Source: Bacteroides fragilis (GTDB lineage Bacteria > Bacteroidota > Bacteroidia > Bacteroidales > Bacteroidaceae). From it: a DNA stretch of 64,000 nt. The stretch's first letter is position 1; each line of letters begins with the position of its first letter. Of the stretch, positions 36,542 through 45,768 are shown in pieces. The notes under the pieces are model-generated. The model ran no database searches. It was not told the origin of the DNA and saw only the letters and a list, made by a program, of their open reading frames with translations. The DNA lies in assembly GCF_002849695.1 (NCBI RefSeq), contig NZ_CP018937.1, forward strand, positions 744,001 to 808,000, read 5' to 3'. The position numbers and the translations under genes are program-made.

Positions 36542-37664
36542 CTTCTAAACGGCGGGCAGTTTTCAGGAGTTCGTTCCGTTTGTACTGATAATGGAGGAAG
36601 ATCAATAGTTCGCTGTTTCGCATCGGATAGTATTCTACGCAGGCTTGCCCGCACCAGGTACGACGATAGGTGCCTTTCTCAAAGATTCCGTTTGTTTTAT
36701 AAATCTTACCGGTTTCGTAGATACCTTTCAAGTATACATTCCAATTGGGATGGAGACGGTAGTCCACATTGGCAATGGTAGTGAAGTATTCGGTATATTG
36801 GGCCGTTTGTGGATTCTCCAGGTCAGTGTGGGGTAAGGCACTGATAATGCCTTTGTTGTCGATCCCCTGTCGGGAGTACATCAAATCTACATAAGCGATC
36901 CATGGCCCTTTTTCATAGACGTTTCCGGCAGTGAGATACAGGATGTTTCTTCCTTTGGCCTGCTGTCCCCATGAAGCGGCATATCTTAACTGGATGGCTT
37001 TATCCAGATAGTAACTGTTCCAGTTGATAGTTGAGATCAGGGGAACTTTGGTAGCTTCTACATTTGCCGGTAGCCCGTGGAGATAGGTATCTTCATCCCC
37101 ACCATTACGGTTGTTTACTATCTGGAAGTTCAATTCCTGAGTAGGGGTTACATTCCAGGTGGCAGATACACCTGCCAGAAAGCAGTTGACATAATTATTA
37201 AACTCACTGAACTCACGCACTTTAATCGGGTTGACATAGTATTCGTAGCCACCCAGCATGAGGAACTGTTTTCCGGCGGTGATGGAAAAGCGGTCGGAGA
37301 GGTGATAGGTCAGATAAGCATACTCTACGGAAGAAGACAGGTTGTCCAGTACAAAGGGATTGCTGTATTTATTAAAAGATTGACGGAAATGGTAAGAGAA
37401 CTTTTGGTTGATATTTCCTACAATTTCTAATTTGAACCGATTAAGTTTGAAAGCGACCTCCTCTAATTCATTCTCGATAAAAGAAGCAGCACATGAGGTG
37501 TAGAGTTGCAGGTTCATGTGAGCGGAGAATCCTTTGTTTTCTTTTCCGGTGATGCGTTGGACTACAGAAGAAATAGAGTCGTTTGGGGAAATAATGGGTT
37601 GCTGTTGGGCCGTAATGGTACCCATGGTAAACAAGGTTACCAAAAGGAAGACGTGTCTTTTCAT
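36480..37664 (-). CDS. Porin-like outer-membrane beta-barrel protein
   Basis: 394 residues with a signal peptide (MKRHVFLLVTLFTMGTITAQ). The body is a series of amphipathic strands (FSAHMNLQLYTSCAASF, NQKFSYHFRQSFNKYS, RFSITAGKQFLMLGGYEYYV, NWNVYLKGIYETG) ending in aromatic IPVF, typical of phosphate-selective porin (OprO/OprP)-type barrels in Bacteroidetes. Substrate unknown. A minus-strand -7 box TATTTTTG (37700-37707) is 36 bases upstream. It converges on the M23 gene with overlapping 3' ends. Confidence 0.8.
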   Translation of the reverse strand: MKRHVFLLVTLFTMGTITAQQQPIISPNDSISSVVQRITGKENKGFSAHMNLQLYTSCAASFIENELEEVAFKLNRFKLEIVGNINQKFSYHFRQSFNKYSNPFVLDNLSSSVEYAYLTYHLSDRFSITAGKQFLMLGGYEYYVNPIKVREFSEFNNYVNCFLAGVSATWNVTPTQELNFQIVNNRNGGDEDTYLHGLPANVEATKVPLISTINWNSYYLDKAIQLRYAASWGQQAKGRNILYLTAGNVYEKGPWIAYVDLMYSRQGIDNKGIISALPHTDLENPQTAQYTEYFTTIANVDYRLHPNWNVYLKGIYETGKIYKTNGIFEKGTYRRTWCGQACVEYYPMRNSELLIFLHYQYKRNELLKTARRLEAIDPNTQRISLGLVYSIPVF

Positions 37665-37776
37665 ATTTGTGAAATCTCTTTGGGTTAATAAAAGTGATGC
37701 AAAAATAATAAAAAACGTCTTCCTTTTCGTCTTTTCAAGGTAAAACTGTCTGTTTCTCCTTAAAGTTCCTGTTCTG

Positions 37777-38931
37777 TTAGTCTACAAATTTCAGGCAAAC
37801 AGGTTTGTCTACTTTTATATCTTTCTTGATATCAGTCAATAGTCCGGTAGTCTGGTTCCTTTCAAATATCTGAATGGTATTGGTGTCGCGGCACGCTACC
37901 AGCAAATATTTGCCGTTGGGGGTAATGATGAAGTTACGCGGATGGATTCCCGTTAACTGATAACCTACCTTGGTCAGGGTACCATTGGTCTTGTCGACTT
38001 TGAAGATGGCAATTCCGTCTGCTTTCAGGCGGTTGCTGGCATAGAGATATTTTCCGTCCGGACTGATGTGGATATCGCCACTGCCTTGCGCATTTACAGT
38101 ATCGGCTGCAATGGTTTGAATTTCATCCAGCATTCCGTCGGTATACCGGAAAGCTATTACCGTCCCTCCTATTTCGTTAATAAGGTAAGCAAACTTGCTG
38201 TCCGGACTGAATATCAGATGTCGGGGACCGGAACCCGGAGCAACCTTAAAAGCTTCCGGATTACCCTTTGTCAGGAGTTTCTCTTTGTTATCGGCATTGG
38301 CATTCGGATTGAGATTGAATTTATGTATCTGATCGGTACCTAAGTCATCGGCGAGTAAATATTTGCCATCCGGAGTGATACGTACGCAGTGCAGATGAGG
38401 CATTGTCTGTCGTTCTTTATCCGGTCCGGAACCTTTAAATTCGATTACATCGGAGGCGGGTAGCAGAGAACCGTCTTTTCCGATGGGAAAGACAGTGATA
38501 CTCCCTCCGCTATAGTTGGCAGTGATAACATTCTTTCCGTTGGTGATCAGGTAGCAAGGATCGGCCCCCATTGTTTTCTGAGTATTCAATAAGCGAAGCG
38601 TTCCTTTGGTTTTATCGAAAGCAAAGGCGCTCACAGATGCCTGGTCTTTGCTGAATTCATTGACGGAATAAACGAATTTTCCGTCGTCCGACGGAACGAG
38701 GTATGATGGGTTGGCAACTTCTGCATCACTGAGTGGTACTGATGCTCCGGTTTCTTCGTTGAACCGGAAAGTGTAAATGCCTTTACTGTCGCCGGAAGTA
38801 TATGTTCCTACCAGCATAGTCAGTTCGTTGTCAGTTGTTGTTGGATCTGCCGGCTGTGCGGTTGTCTTCTTTGGAGAACAACTGGCTACAAGCATGCCGA
38901 CTGCACAGATACTAATGATTTTTTCGACCAT
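37777..38931 (-). CDS. Lactonase-family beta-propeller lipoprotein
   Basis: 384 residues. The N-terminus is a short signal with lipobox (VGMLVASCSPKK). The rest is a seven-bladed propeller of the 6-phosphogluconolactonase/YbhE type (PF10282), with blades built on ANPSYLVPSDDGKFVYSVNE, PHLHCVRITPDGKYLLADDL, GPRHLIFSPDSKFAYLINE, GDIHISPDGKYLYASNR and HPRNFIITPNGKYLLVACRD. A cytoplasmic lactonase is expected in other species; here the lipid anchor puts it outside the inner membrane, so the substrate may differ. A minus-strand -7 box (TAACTTTG, 38989-38996) lies upstream. Confidence 0.88.
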   Translation of the reverse strand: MVEKIISICAVGMLVASCSPKKTTAQPADPTTTDNELTMLVGTYTSGDSKGIYTFRFNEETGASVPLSDAEVANPSYLVPSDDGKFVYSVNEFSKDQASVSAFAFDKTKGTLRLLNTQKTMGADPCYLITNGKNVITANYSGGSITVFPIGKDGSLLPASDVIEFKGSGPDKERQTMPHLHCVRITPDGKYLLADDLGTDQIHKFNLNPNANADNKEKLLTKGNPEAFKVAPGSGPRHLIFSPDSKFAYLINEIGGTVIAFRYTDGMLDEIQTIAADTVNAQGSGDIHISPDGKYLYASNRLKADGIAIFKVDKTNGTLTKVGYQLTGIHPRNFIITPNGKYLLVACRDTNTIQIFERNQTTGLLTDIKKDIKVDKPVCLKFVD

Positions 38932-39079
38932 AATAAATAGATGTTATTTTGAGGGTTTGTTGGTTACCTTCGTTATATTCTGAAAACACAAAGTTAGTAT
39001 AATCTCCTGTGTTTCTTTCCGGAATGAATAAAATATCTAAAATCCATCCTCTTTTTCTTTCTTTATGATGAATATTCCC

Positions 39080-39087
39080 TATCTTTG
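39080..39087 (+). promoter_or_regulatory. ssrA promoter -7 box
   Basis: TATCTTTG, 37 bases upstream of the tmRNA 5' end, in the form expected for Bacteroides. The -33 element is less clear (T-rich sequence around 39057-39062). Confidence 0.45.
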
Positions 39088-39123
39088 CAGCCACATAAGT
39101 GGTTACCACTTCCTCATCTCAAA

Positions 39124-39520
39124 AGGGGTTGACTGGTTTTGACAGCGGGCAGAAATGGTGGGTAAGCATGCAGTGCGTCGGTGATTTGCACTTTAATCTC
39201 AGTTATCAAAATTTTATCTGGCGAAACTAATTACGCTCTTGCTGCTTAATCGAATCATAGTAGATTAGCTTAATCCAGGCACCAGGTGCCAGGACGAGAC
39301 ATCACTCGGAAGCTGTTGCTCCGAAGCATTCCGGTTCAGTGGTGCAGTTACATCGGGGATAGTCAGAAGTGGCCTCGCGCTTCGGATGAAAATTTAGAGG
39401 ATAAGGCAGGAATTGATGGCTTTGGTTCTGCTCCTGCACGAAAAACTTAGGCAAAGATAAGCATGTAGAAAGCTTATGATTTCCTCGTTTGGACGAGGGT
39501 TCGAATCCCTCCAGCTCCAC
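39124..39520 (+). ncRNA. ssrA: Transfer-messenger RNA (tmRNA)
   Basis: The 5' end GGGGTTGACTGG and the 3' end CCAGCTCCAC fold into the tRNA-like acceptor stem; the T-arm loop reads GGTTCGAATCC just before. The tag reading frame is at 39220-39249: GGC GAA ACT AAT TAC GCT CTT GCT GCT TAA, encoding GETNYALAA, a tag known for Bacteroides. tmRNA rescues stalled ribosomes with SmpB. Total length about 397 nt; the last bases may be trimmed and CCA added. Confidence 0.97.
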
Positions 39521-39535
39521 TTTATGACAGAAACG

Positions 39536-39569
39536 TCCCTCTGAACCGGTAAGTTCAGGGGGATTTTTT
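39536..39569 (+). terminator. ssrA terminator
   Basis: TCCCTCTGAAC (39536-39546), loop CGGTAA, then GTTCAGGGGGA (39553-39563) followed by TTTTTT. A perfect stem apart from one G-T pair. Confidence 0.9.
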
Positions 39570-39570
39570 G

Positions 39571-40165
39571 TTAAGAATATCCGGATTGTCCGGGTTATTT
39601 GTTACGTTCTCAACGTAAGTCGTTGATAGGTAGCTGCCTATCGGCATTTAAACTGCTGTTATTTGTCCGGGTACTTTATTTTGTCTTTTAAAATAAACAC
39701 TCTACATTTGACTTCTGAGCAATTCGTCATAGAGAGTCGACAAGTGAGAAACGGTCTAATCCCAAGTATGGTTAAAGAAATTATTGTCTGCTCATATTTA
39801 TTGTTTATTCATATTCCGGTAAATGCCCTTGCCAATCTATCTTTTTCTTAATAAAAACCATATTGGGGAAACAAACTGAATATTGTCTCGTTATAATGTA
39901 GATCAGATTGATTTTTCATGTGAGTCGCCTTTCTTGATGTCCTGTTGCTCACCGATAAACGATGTGAACATCTCATTACTATTGTTTTGTTAGTATCCTC
40001 TACGACAACAGGGAGGGATTTAAGGCGTTCAGGAGCGCCGCAAATCCGGTCACCTACTCACGTGATGTGCAGAAGGTAGTGTTTTTCTTTCCCCCATGAC
40101 TACCTTACTATAGGGTTCCCACTTTTAATAAAACTACTCCATTTTAATTATAACAAACAAAAAGA
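39571..40165. other. Long intergenic region with two hairpins before the hybrid regulator
   Basis: No gene supported in 595 bp. Two inverted repeats stand out: GGATTT-AA-GGCG (40016-40027) against CGCC-GC-AAATCC (40036-40047), a stem broken by a two-base internal loop, and AAGGTAGT (40073-40080) against ACTACCTT (40099-40106). A third small repeat GATAGG/CCTATC is near 39630. Possible remnant or RNA element; nothing decisive. Confidence 0.5.
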
Positions 40166-42853
40166 ATGAAATATATTTTATACTTCATGATGATGATATA
40201 TGGTTCGTTATGCCATGCCATCGTTTGCAAACACATTGTAGAAATAAGTGAAACGAATACTCGTAAAGTGCATCAGATACGGAGAGATGCCTTGGGATAT
40301 ATGTGGTTTATGAGCCATACCGGAATAAGCCGGTTTGATGGAACGAAGCTGAAACACTATAAGTTGTCTGCCGAAGGACAGACTGTGGATTATTATATGG
40401 GCTGTTGCCGGCTGCTTACGGACAAAGAGAATGGGTTATGGGCGGTTACCCGAAACGGAGATTTATGGACGTATAATCCGTCATTGGATAAGTTTGAGTG
40501 CAGAAACCATCTGCCGAACCAGGATAAGGCGTCAGTGCGCTTTCTCTGTGCAGATAGTCAGGGGCATATCTGGTTTTCCGCTGGAAACCGGTTGATTGCT
40601 TATCGGGGAATTACTAATACTTTCTATCGGGTGAATCACAATCTGAAACAGATTTCCGGTATGGTAGAAGTAGCTCCGGGAGAGTATTTCGTGGGCTCGG
40701 ATGAAGGCCTGTTTGAGATAACCATGAAGGGTTATTCCATAGAAAAACAATCCGGCGAACTGTCCGGGAAGAGATGTCGCCGGATACATGAAATGCTTTT
40801 TCATCCGTATAGCGGCAGACTGATTATCGCAGACTATTTGGAAGGGTTAATGGTGTGGGACACGAAGTCGGAGCGGATGATTTATACATGGGACAGGCCT
40901 GTGAACAGCCGGATTAGCAGTTTGCGAACATTGGACGACCGGAATGTCTTAGTAGCGACGGACGGTGAGGGGTTATATCGCATGGACATTATTAACCCGG
41001 AAATCAGGTCTTTTGTACATACCGATTTTGAGAATGGTAATTCAATTCGTACGAACCGGATTGTCGATTTGTTTGTGGATGATCAGAAACATATCTGGGT
41101 GGCGGATTATCCGGAAGGCGTATCAATGATTGATATGGATTCTCCGGATGATTATAAGTGGTATAGGTTTCAGGCAGGAAATACGCATTCATTGGCGAAC
41201 AACCGGGTAAATGCGGTATTACATGATTCGGACGGGGATGTCTGGTTTGCGACGGATCGTGGTATCAGTTGTTTTCACCCGTCGACAGGCAGATGGGAAC
41301 GGATTGTTACAGATCTTCCTTGCCAGATGTATACTGCACTTAGCGAAACAGGTCCCGGAGAGATATGTGCCGGAAACTATGTACACGGCTTGTACATCAT
41401 CCGTAAGAAGAATAATAATCAGGTTGTTCCGTATGCCCGCATTTCCGGAGTCAATGCACTTTGCCGTAAGGATAAAGATCGGTTGTGGATTGGGACGGAT
41501 GAAGGTTTGTTTCTCTATTGTCCCAATGATAATGGTGTTGTAGAAGTGAAATCCTTGTCCGGTCTGCACATTCATGCCTTGTATCAGTCCGATAGCAATT
41601 GCCTGTATATTGGAACCGAAGGAAACGGTTTGCTGGTCTACCGTCCGGAGCAATCCCGGTTGGATACTGTGAAAAATTCAGGAGTTACTAATGTGTACGC
41701 TGTTTGGGAGGATGACAAGAAGCGGCTGATAGGAAGCAGTGATCAGTTTGCCTTTTCATTTGATCCTGTACAGCATTCGTTTCGGCGGTTTCCCAATAAA
41801 GGACTCCGGATTACGTCGGGAGCTTTTATTGGAGACGGCAGGCAGATACTGGGTACATACCAGGGAGCAATTGATTATGACAAACAAGAGCCTCGTTCGT
41901 TACACAAGACCTGCCTGGGATTTTATCTGGACGGGCTTCGGGTGCTGGATAAGGATATGACCGTAGAAACAGAAAATACTCCGTTAGAAAAAGCACTGAA
42001 TTATACAGCTACCTTACAGTTGGATCATGATGAAAACACTTTTTCGTTTACGGCTACTGCCGTCCGCTACGATGAAATACAGGATATAGCTTACAGCTGG
42101 AAACTGGATAATACGGACTGGAGTAATCCGTCGCCGGAGAATAGAATTCGTTTTTCGAACCTTGCTCCGGGTGAATATGTCTTCTCCGTACGGGCAATAT
42201 CCATTGGCAACGGACGTCCGTTTGCACAGAGGAATATGAATATCGTGATTCGTAAACCACTCTGGAAGACAAATGGCGCTTTTCTTTGTTATGGAGTTTT
42301 GGCTATTATGCTGGGGTCTTTAGCTGTTCGTTCATGGTTCATCTGGCAAGACAGGAATCTTTCAAGAGAAAAGATACAATTGTTTATGAATACTACCCGT
42401 AACCTCTGCATGCCGCTTACGTTGATAAAGGTTCCGTTGGAGTATCTTTATGAAAAATCGTCTTCTGAACTTGTCAATAACGTATTGCAACAGATTAAGG
42501 GTGTAAACAATCTGCTGGCCGACCTGGAAAGCATCAGCCGTATTTCGGCTTCTTCCGGGTGCCTGTCTCTTGCCGATCATGAGTTATCCATGTTTCTCAA
42601 AGAGACGGTGAACCGTTTCAGTGATTACGCAAACGAAAAATGTATTACGCTTCGTTGGGTGGACGAGCCGGCTTTTGTTACCGTGTGTCTGGATAGGGAG
42701 AAGATGGCTGCAATCCTCCGGAACCTTTTGATGGCTTTTACCGACAGTATAGACAGGGGCGGGGAAATACTTCTGAGTACATCGTGCAATACTCAAAACT
42801 GGGAGTTGAGGCTGGAGTCTGAAGATAACGGACTTCTTAAAAAAAAATTCTAA
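40166..42853 (+). CDS. Hybrid two-component-type regulator, N-terminal part (sensor; frame interrupted)
   Basis: 895 residues. A signal peptide is followed by two-component regulator propeller repeats (for example IWFSAGNRLIAYRG, DVWFATDRGISCFHPSTG, DRLWIGTDEGLFLYCP), a Y_Y_Y-type domain at about 620-690 (LQLDHDENTFSFTATAVRYD), one membrane helix (CYGVLAIMLGSLAVRSWFIW) and a kinase-like part. At the position of the phospho-acceptor motif SHELRTPL the sequence reads TRNLCMPL, so His is absent; the ATPase N-box is also poor. The frame stops at 42853 after a run of nine A; a shift of -1 joins it to the next frame at 42892-43908. Such fused sensors normally control polysaccharide-use loci, but no susC/susD pair is adjacent. 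It may be decaying, or a pseudokinase that works without phosphotransfer. Confidence 0.85.
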   Translation: MKYILYFMMMIYGSLCHAIVCKHIVEISETNTRKVHQIRRDALGYMWFMSHTGISRFDGTKLKHYKLSAEGQTVDYYMGCCRLLTDKENGLWAVTRNGDLWTYNPSLDKFECRNHLPNQDKASVRFLCADSQGHIWFSAGNRLIAYRGITNTFYRVNHNLKQISGMVEVAPGEYFVGSDEGLFEITMKGYSIEKQSGELSGKRCRRIHEMLFHPYSGRLIIADYLEGLMVWDTKSERMIYTWDRPVNSRISSLRTLDDRNVLVATDGEGLYRMDIINPEIRSFVHTDFENGNSIRTNRIVDLFVDDQKHIWVADYPEGVSMIDMDSPDDYKWYRFQAGNTHSLANNRVNAVLHDSDGDVWFATDRGISCFHPSTGRWERIVTDLPCQMYTALSETGPGEICAGNYVHGLYIIRKKNNNQVVPYARISGVNALCRKDKDRLWIGTDEGLFLYCPNDNGVVEVKSLSGLHIHALYQSDSNCLYIGTEGNGLLVYRPEQSRLDTVKNSGVTNVYAVWEDDKKRLIGSSDQFAFSFDPVQHSFRRFPNKGLRITSGAFIGDGRQILGTYQGAIDYDKQEPRSLHKTCLGFYLDGLRVLDKDMTVETENTPLEKALNYTATLQLDHDENTFSFTATAVRYDEIQDIAYSWKLDNTDWSNPSPENRIRFSNLAPGEYVFSVRAISIGNGRPFAQRNMNIVIRKPLWKTNGAFLCYGVLAIMLGSLAVRSWFIWQDRNLSREKIQLFMNTTRNLCMPLTLIKVPLEYLYEKSSSELVNNVLQQIKGVNNLLADLESISRISASSGCLSLADHELSMFLKETVNRFSDYANEKCITLRWVDEPAFVTVCLDREKMAAILRNLLMAFTDSIDRGGEILLSTSCNTQNWELRLESEDNGLLKKKF

Positions 42854-42891
42854 ATTATAAGGGACTGGTTTCGGGAGGCTCTGCCGAGACC

Positions 42892-43908
42892 ATGAGTTGG
42901 TTATTTATACGCAAATTAATCTGTTTGCATAAAGGCAAAATCAAATTTACTTATAAAGAAGAGCATAAACTGGTTCTTATCTTAGTCTTTCCTGTTGCCA
43001 TCCGGCAATCGGAGAAATCTTCCGACCTTTCCGATCTGCTTTCCGTACCTGAATCTCCGACCAAGGACAGCGAGCTGTTACCGGCTAACGAAACGTTGCC
43101 GGCAATGGAAACTCCACTCCCGAAACATCGGGAGAAGAGACGCAACGGACGTTCTTTGGTATTGGTCGAAACCCATAAAGAATTACGTAATTATCTTGTG
43201 CGAATCCTGATGCCGGATTACGAAGTTGTATCGGTTTGCGATGCGGAAACGGCCTTTACGACTATATGTGAACGGCATCCCGATGCTGTTCTGGCCTCTT
43301 CAGCCCTTGTCGGAATTTCGGGGGAAGAACTTGCTGTCCGGATTAAATCGGATGACAGGGTAGCGCATGTACCTGTGATATTGCTCGTGAAACCGGGCGA
43401 AGACAGCAAGGAGACCCAACGGAACGCCGATCTTTATGTGACAATGCCTTTTGCCATTTCGTTCTTAAAGGCAGAGATTGAAAGTCTGATTACTAACCGG
43501 GAGATTATCCGCAAGAGGTATATCCGTTTGACATTAGGGGTTGATGCTCCGGATGACGTCGAAGCCGATGTGCCGTTGTCGGATGGTGATCAGGAATTTA
43601 TCAGTCTGGTGAGAAGCCTGATTGAAGAGAGACTCACCGATTCCAGGTTTACGATTGACGAACTGAGTGATTGTGTGAATATGAGCCGTTCGAGCTTTTA
43701 CAATAGGATTAAGGAGATAACCGGCCATGCACCCGCAGACTATGTTCGTAGTGTACGCCTTAACAAGGCGCTGATCTTGCTGATGAGTAGGAAATATACT
43801 GTAGCCGAGGTTGCCGACATGACGGGATTCAGTGATCCGAAATATTTCAGGATCGTGTTTAAGAAACGTTTCGGAGATTCACCGACAAAGTATATAAGCA
43901 ATTTGTAA
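42892..43908 (+). CDS. Hybrid two-component-type regulator, C-terminal part (degenerate receiver and AraC domain)
   Basis: 338 residues in the second frame of the interrupted regulator; the first Met at 42892 is probably not a true start, as upstream in-frame codons continue the ATPase part (NYKGLVSGGSAETMSWLFIR). Residues about 85-210 are receiver-like (SLVLVETHKELRNYLVRIL ... CERHPDAVLASSALVG), but the phospho-acceptor Asp position is Ser (ASSALVG) and the conserved Lys is Met (YVTMPF). The C-terminal 100 residues are an intact AraC-type DNA-binding domain (FTIDELSDCVNMSRSSFYNR, VAEVADMTGFSDPKYFRIVF). The two parts would form one protein of about 1245 residues. Confidence 0.85.
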   Translation: MSWLFIRKLICLHKGKIKFTYKEEHKLVLILVFPVAIRQSEKSSDLSDLLSVPESPTKDSELLPANETLPAMETPLPKHREKRRNGRSLVLVETHKELRNYLVRILMPDYEVVSVCDAETAFTTICERHPDAVLASSALVGISGEELAVRIKSDDRVAHVPVILLVKPGEDSKETQRNADLYVTMPFAISFLKAEIESLITNREIIRKRYIRLTLGVDAPDDVEADVPLSDGDQEFISLVRSLIEERLTDSRFTIDELSDCVNMSRSSFYNRIKEITGHAPADYVRSVRLNKALILLMSRKYTVAEVADMTGFSDPKYFRIVFKKRFGDSPTKYISNL

Positions 43909-43917
43909 GTTAACGGG

Positions 43918-43955
43918 AGACCGGCCGGGGGAGTGCCTTGCCGGTCTTCATTTTA
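43918..43955 (+). terminator. Terminator after the hybrid regulator
   Basis: AGACCGGC (43918-43925), 14-nt loop, GCCGGTCT (43940-43947), followed by a T-rich tail (TCATTTTATT). It is 10 bases after the stop at 43908. Confidence 0.75.
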
Positions 43956-44041
43956 TTAACTAATCCTGTCAGTGGGATTGAAAGAATAACTCTTATCTTT
44001 GCTTCTCAAAATGTGAACTGCGATGTAGAATTATTGCAGAA

Positions 44042-45136
44042 ATGGGCGAACGTAAGATTATACATATTGATATGGATGCTTTCTATGCTTCCGTGGAGCA
44101 GAGAGACCATCCGGAATTGCGTGGTAAACCGCTTGCTGTCGGGCATGCCGAGGAGCGGGGAGTAGTGGCGGCGGCAAGCTATGAAGCGCGTCGGTACGGA
44201 GTGCGTTCGGCTATGTCGTCACAGAAGGCAAAGCGCTTATGTCCGCAACTGATTTTCGTTCCCGGACGGATGGACATATATAAATCGGTTTCCCGCCGGG
44301 TACACGAGATCTTTCATGAATACACCGATTTGATTGAACCCCTTTCGTTGGACGAGGCATTCCTGGATGTGACAGAGAATAAACAGGGGATTTTATTGGC
44401 GGTAGATATAGCCAGGGCTATTAAACAGCGCATCCGTGAAGAGTTGAACCTGGTAGCATCGGCGGGTGTATCTTATAATAAATTCCTGGCAAAGATTGCT
44501 TCGGATTTTCGCAAGCCCGACGGACTCTGTACCATCCATCCCGATCAGGCGCTCGATTTCATTGCCCGTCTGCCCATTGAGTCATTTTGGGGAGTAGGAC
44601 CGGTGACTGCCCGGAAGATGCATTTGCTGGGTATTCACAATGGCCTTCAGCTACGTGGCTGTTCGTCAGAAATGTTGGTACGGCAGTTTGGTAAAGTAGG
44701 ACTGCTCTATTACGATTTTGCACGAGGAGTCGATCTCCGTCCCGTAGAAGCGGTATGGATACGTAAATCAATCGGTTGCGAACATACGTTGGAGAAAGAT
44801 ATTCATGTGAAATCGGCTGTGATTATAGAACTTTATCACGTAGCTACGGAACTTGTGGAACGGTTGCAACGGAAGGACTTCCGGGGAAAGACGCTGACGC
44901 TGAAAATCAAATTTCATGACTTTAGCCAGATCACACGGAGCATGACGCAGGCTCAGGAACTGACGAGCCTTGAAAGAATTCTGCCTCTTGCCAAACAGTT
45001 GCTGAAAGAGGTGGAGTATGAGCAACATCCCATTCGGTTGATAGGGCTTTCGGTGTCGAATCCGAGAGAGGAGACAGATGAGCATCGGGGAGTGTGGGAA
45101 CAATTGAGTTTTGAGTTCAGTGACTGGGGAAAATAG
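44042..45136 (+). CDS. dinB: DNA polymerase IV (Y-family)
   Basis: 364 residues. Motifs are complete: IIHIDMDAFYASVEQRDHPE at the N-terminus (catalytic Asp), EPLSLDEAFLDVTEN (catalytic Asp-Glu), and SAGVSYNKFLAKIASDFRKP, followed by the thumb and little-finger regions. It performs translesion synthesis. A -7 box TATCTTTG (43994-44001) lies 40 bases upstream of the start. No LexA-type palindrome was noticed by eye. Confidence 0.96.
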   Translation: MGERKIIHIDMDAFYASVEQRDHPELRGKPLAVGHAEERGVVAAASYEARRYGVRSAMSSQKAKRLCPQLIFVPGRMDIYKSVSRRVHEIFHEYTDLIEPLSLDEAFLDVTENKQGILLAVDIARAIKQRIREELNLVASAGVSYNKFLAKIASDFRKPDGLCTIHPDQALDFIARLPIESFWGVGPVTARKMHLLGIHNGLQLRGCSSEMLVRQFGKVGLLYYDFARGVDLRPVEAVWIRKSIGCEHTLEKDIHVKSAVIIELYHVATELVERLQRKDFRGKTLTLKIKFHDFSQITRSMTQAQELTSLERILPLAKQLLKEVEYEQHPIRLIGLSVSNPREETDEHRGVWEQLSFEFSDWGK

Positions 45137-45250
45137 TTAAAGATCGGGATGCGGGGGATGAAATAGTCGGGTGATTGTATCTGTTTAGTATTATTTTTCT
45201 TATCTTTGGGAAGTGATACGGCATTGAGAACTAATAAATTATAAAAGATC

Positions 45251-45679
45251 ATGAACCTGAGCAGATGTCCAATTCTCTTGTTGCTACTATTTGCGTTGTT
45301 CTGTAGTTGCCACGATGAAGACAGGGAGGATATACCTCCGACCGACGAACGAACCGCGAACTTCATTGTGAAATATAACGACGGATCCGGAATACATCCG
45401 GATTATAATGCTAAAGTATATATTTATTATGGAATATATTCGATGGATATTGCAGGTTTCCGCTATCTTCCGGATGGAGTTCTGGAATATCGCGGACAGG
45501 AAATAGTTCCTGATATAGAATTGTCTGCTGATGGGAAAGAAGATGTGTCACTGTTATTGAGTAACACGGAGAAGGTAACGGTCGTGGTTGAGAGTTCCTT
45601 TTATGAAGGGAAAATAGGAATAACAAGTTACTCTCCGGGGGATATGTCCATAAAGGCTACATTTATATTTGGGGGATAG
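45251..45679 (+). CDS. Small lipoprotein of unknown function
   Basis: 142 residues with a signal peptide and lipobox (LLLLLFALFCSCHDED, Cys at about residue 20). The mature part is rich in beta-type segments (NFIVKYNDGSGIHPDYNAKV, YIYYGIYSMDIAGFRYLPDG, KVTVVVESSFYEGKIGITSY), suggesting an Ig-like or carboxypeptidase-like fold on the periplasmic face or surface. No family recognised. It has its own -7 box (TATCTTTG, 45201-45208) and stands alone with a terminator after it. Confidence 0.75.
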   Translation: MNLSRCPILLLLLFALFCSCHDEDREDIPPTDERTANFIVKYNDGSGIHPDYNAKVYIYYGIYSMDIAGFRYLPDGVLEYRGQEIVPDIELSADGKEDVSLLLSNTEKVTVVVESSFYEGKIGITSYSPGDMSIKATFIFGG

Positions 45680-45735
45680 TATGGTGGCTCGGGACAGCCG
45701 CCTGAATGTCTGTCCTCGTTTTATGATATATAAGA

Positions 45736-45763
45736 AAGGGGAGAAGCCGAAACTTCTCCCCTT
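45736..45763. terminator. Hairpin terminator after the small lipoprotein gene
   Basis: AAGGGGAGAAG (45736-45746), loop CCGAAA, then CTTCTCCCCTT (45753-45763): an 11-bp perfect stem with A-rich and T-containing flanks, so it may function in either direction. No long T-run follows. Confidence 0.6.
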
Positions 45764-45768
45764 CTGTA

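Noticed and set aside
39302..39520. Open frame on the minus strand over the 3' part of the tmRNA (starts MELEGFEPSS)
   Set aside because: This is antisense to ssrA; the peptide is a well-known false translation of the complementary tRNA-like end.
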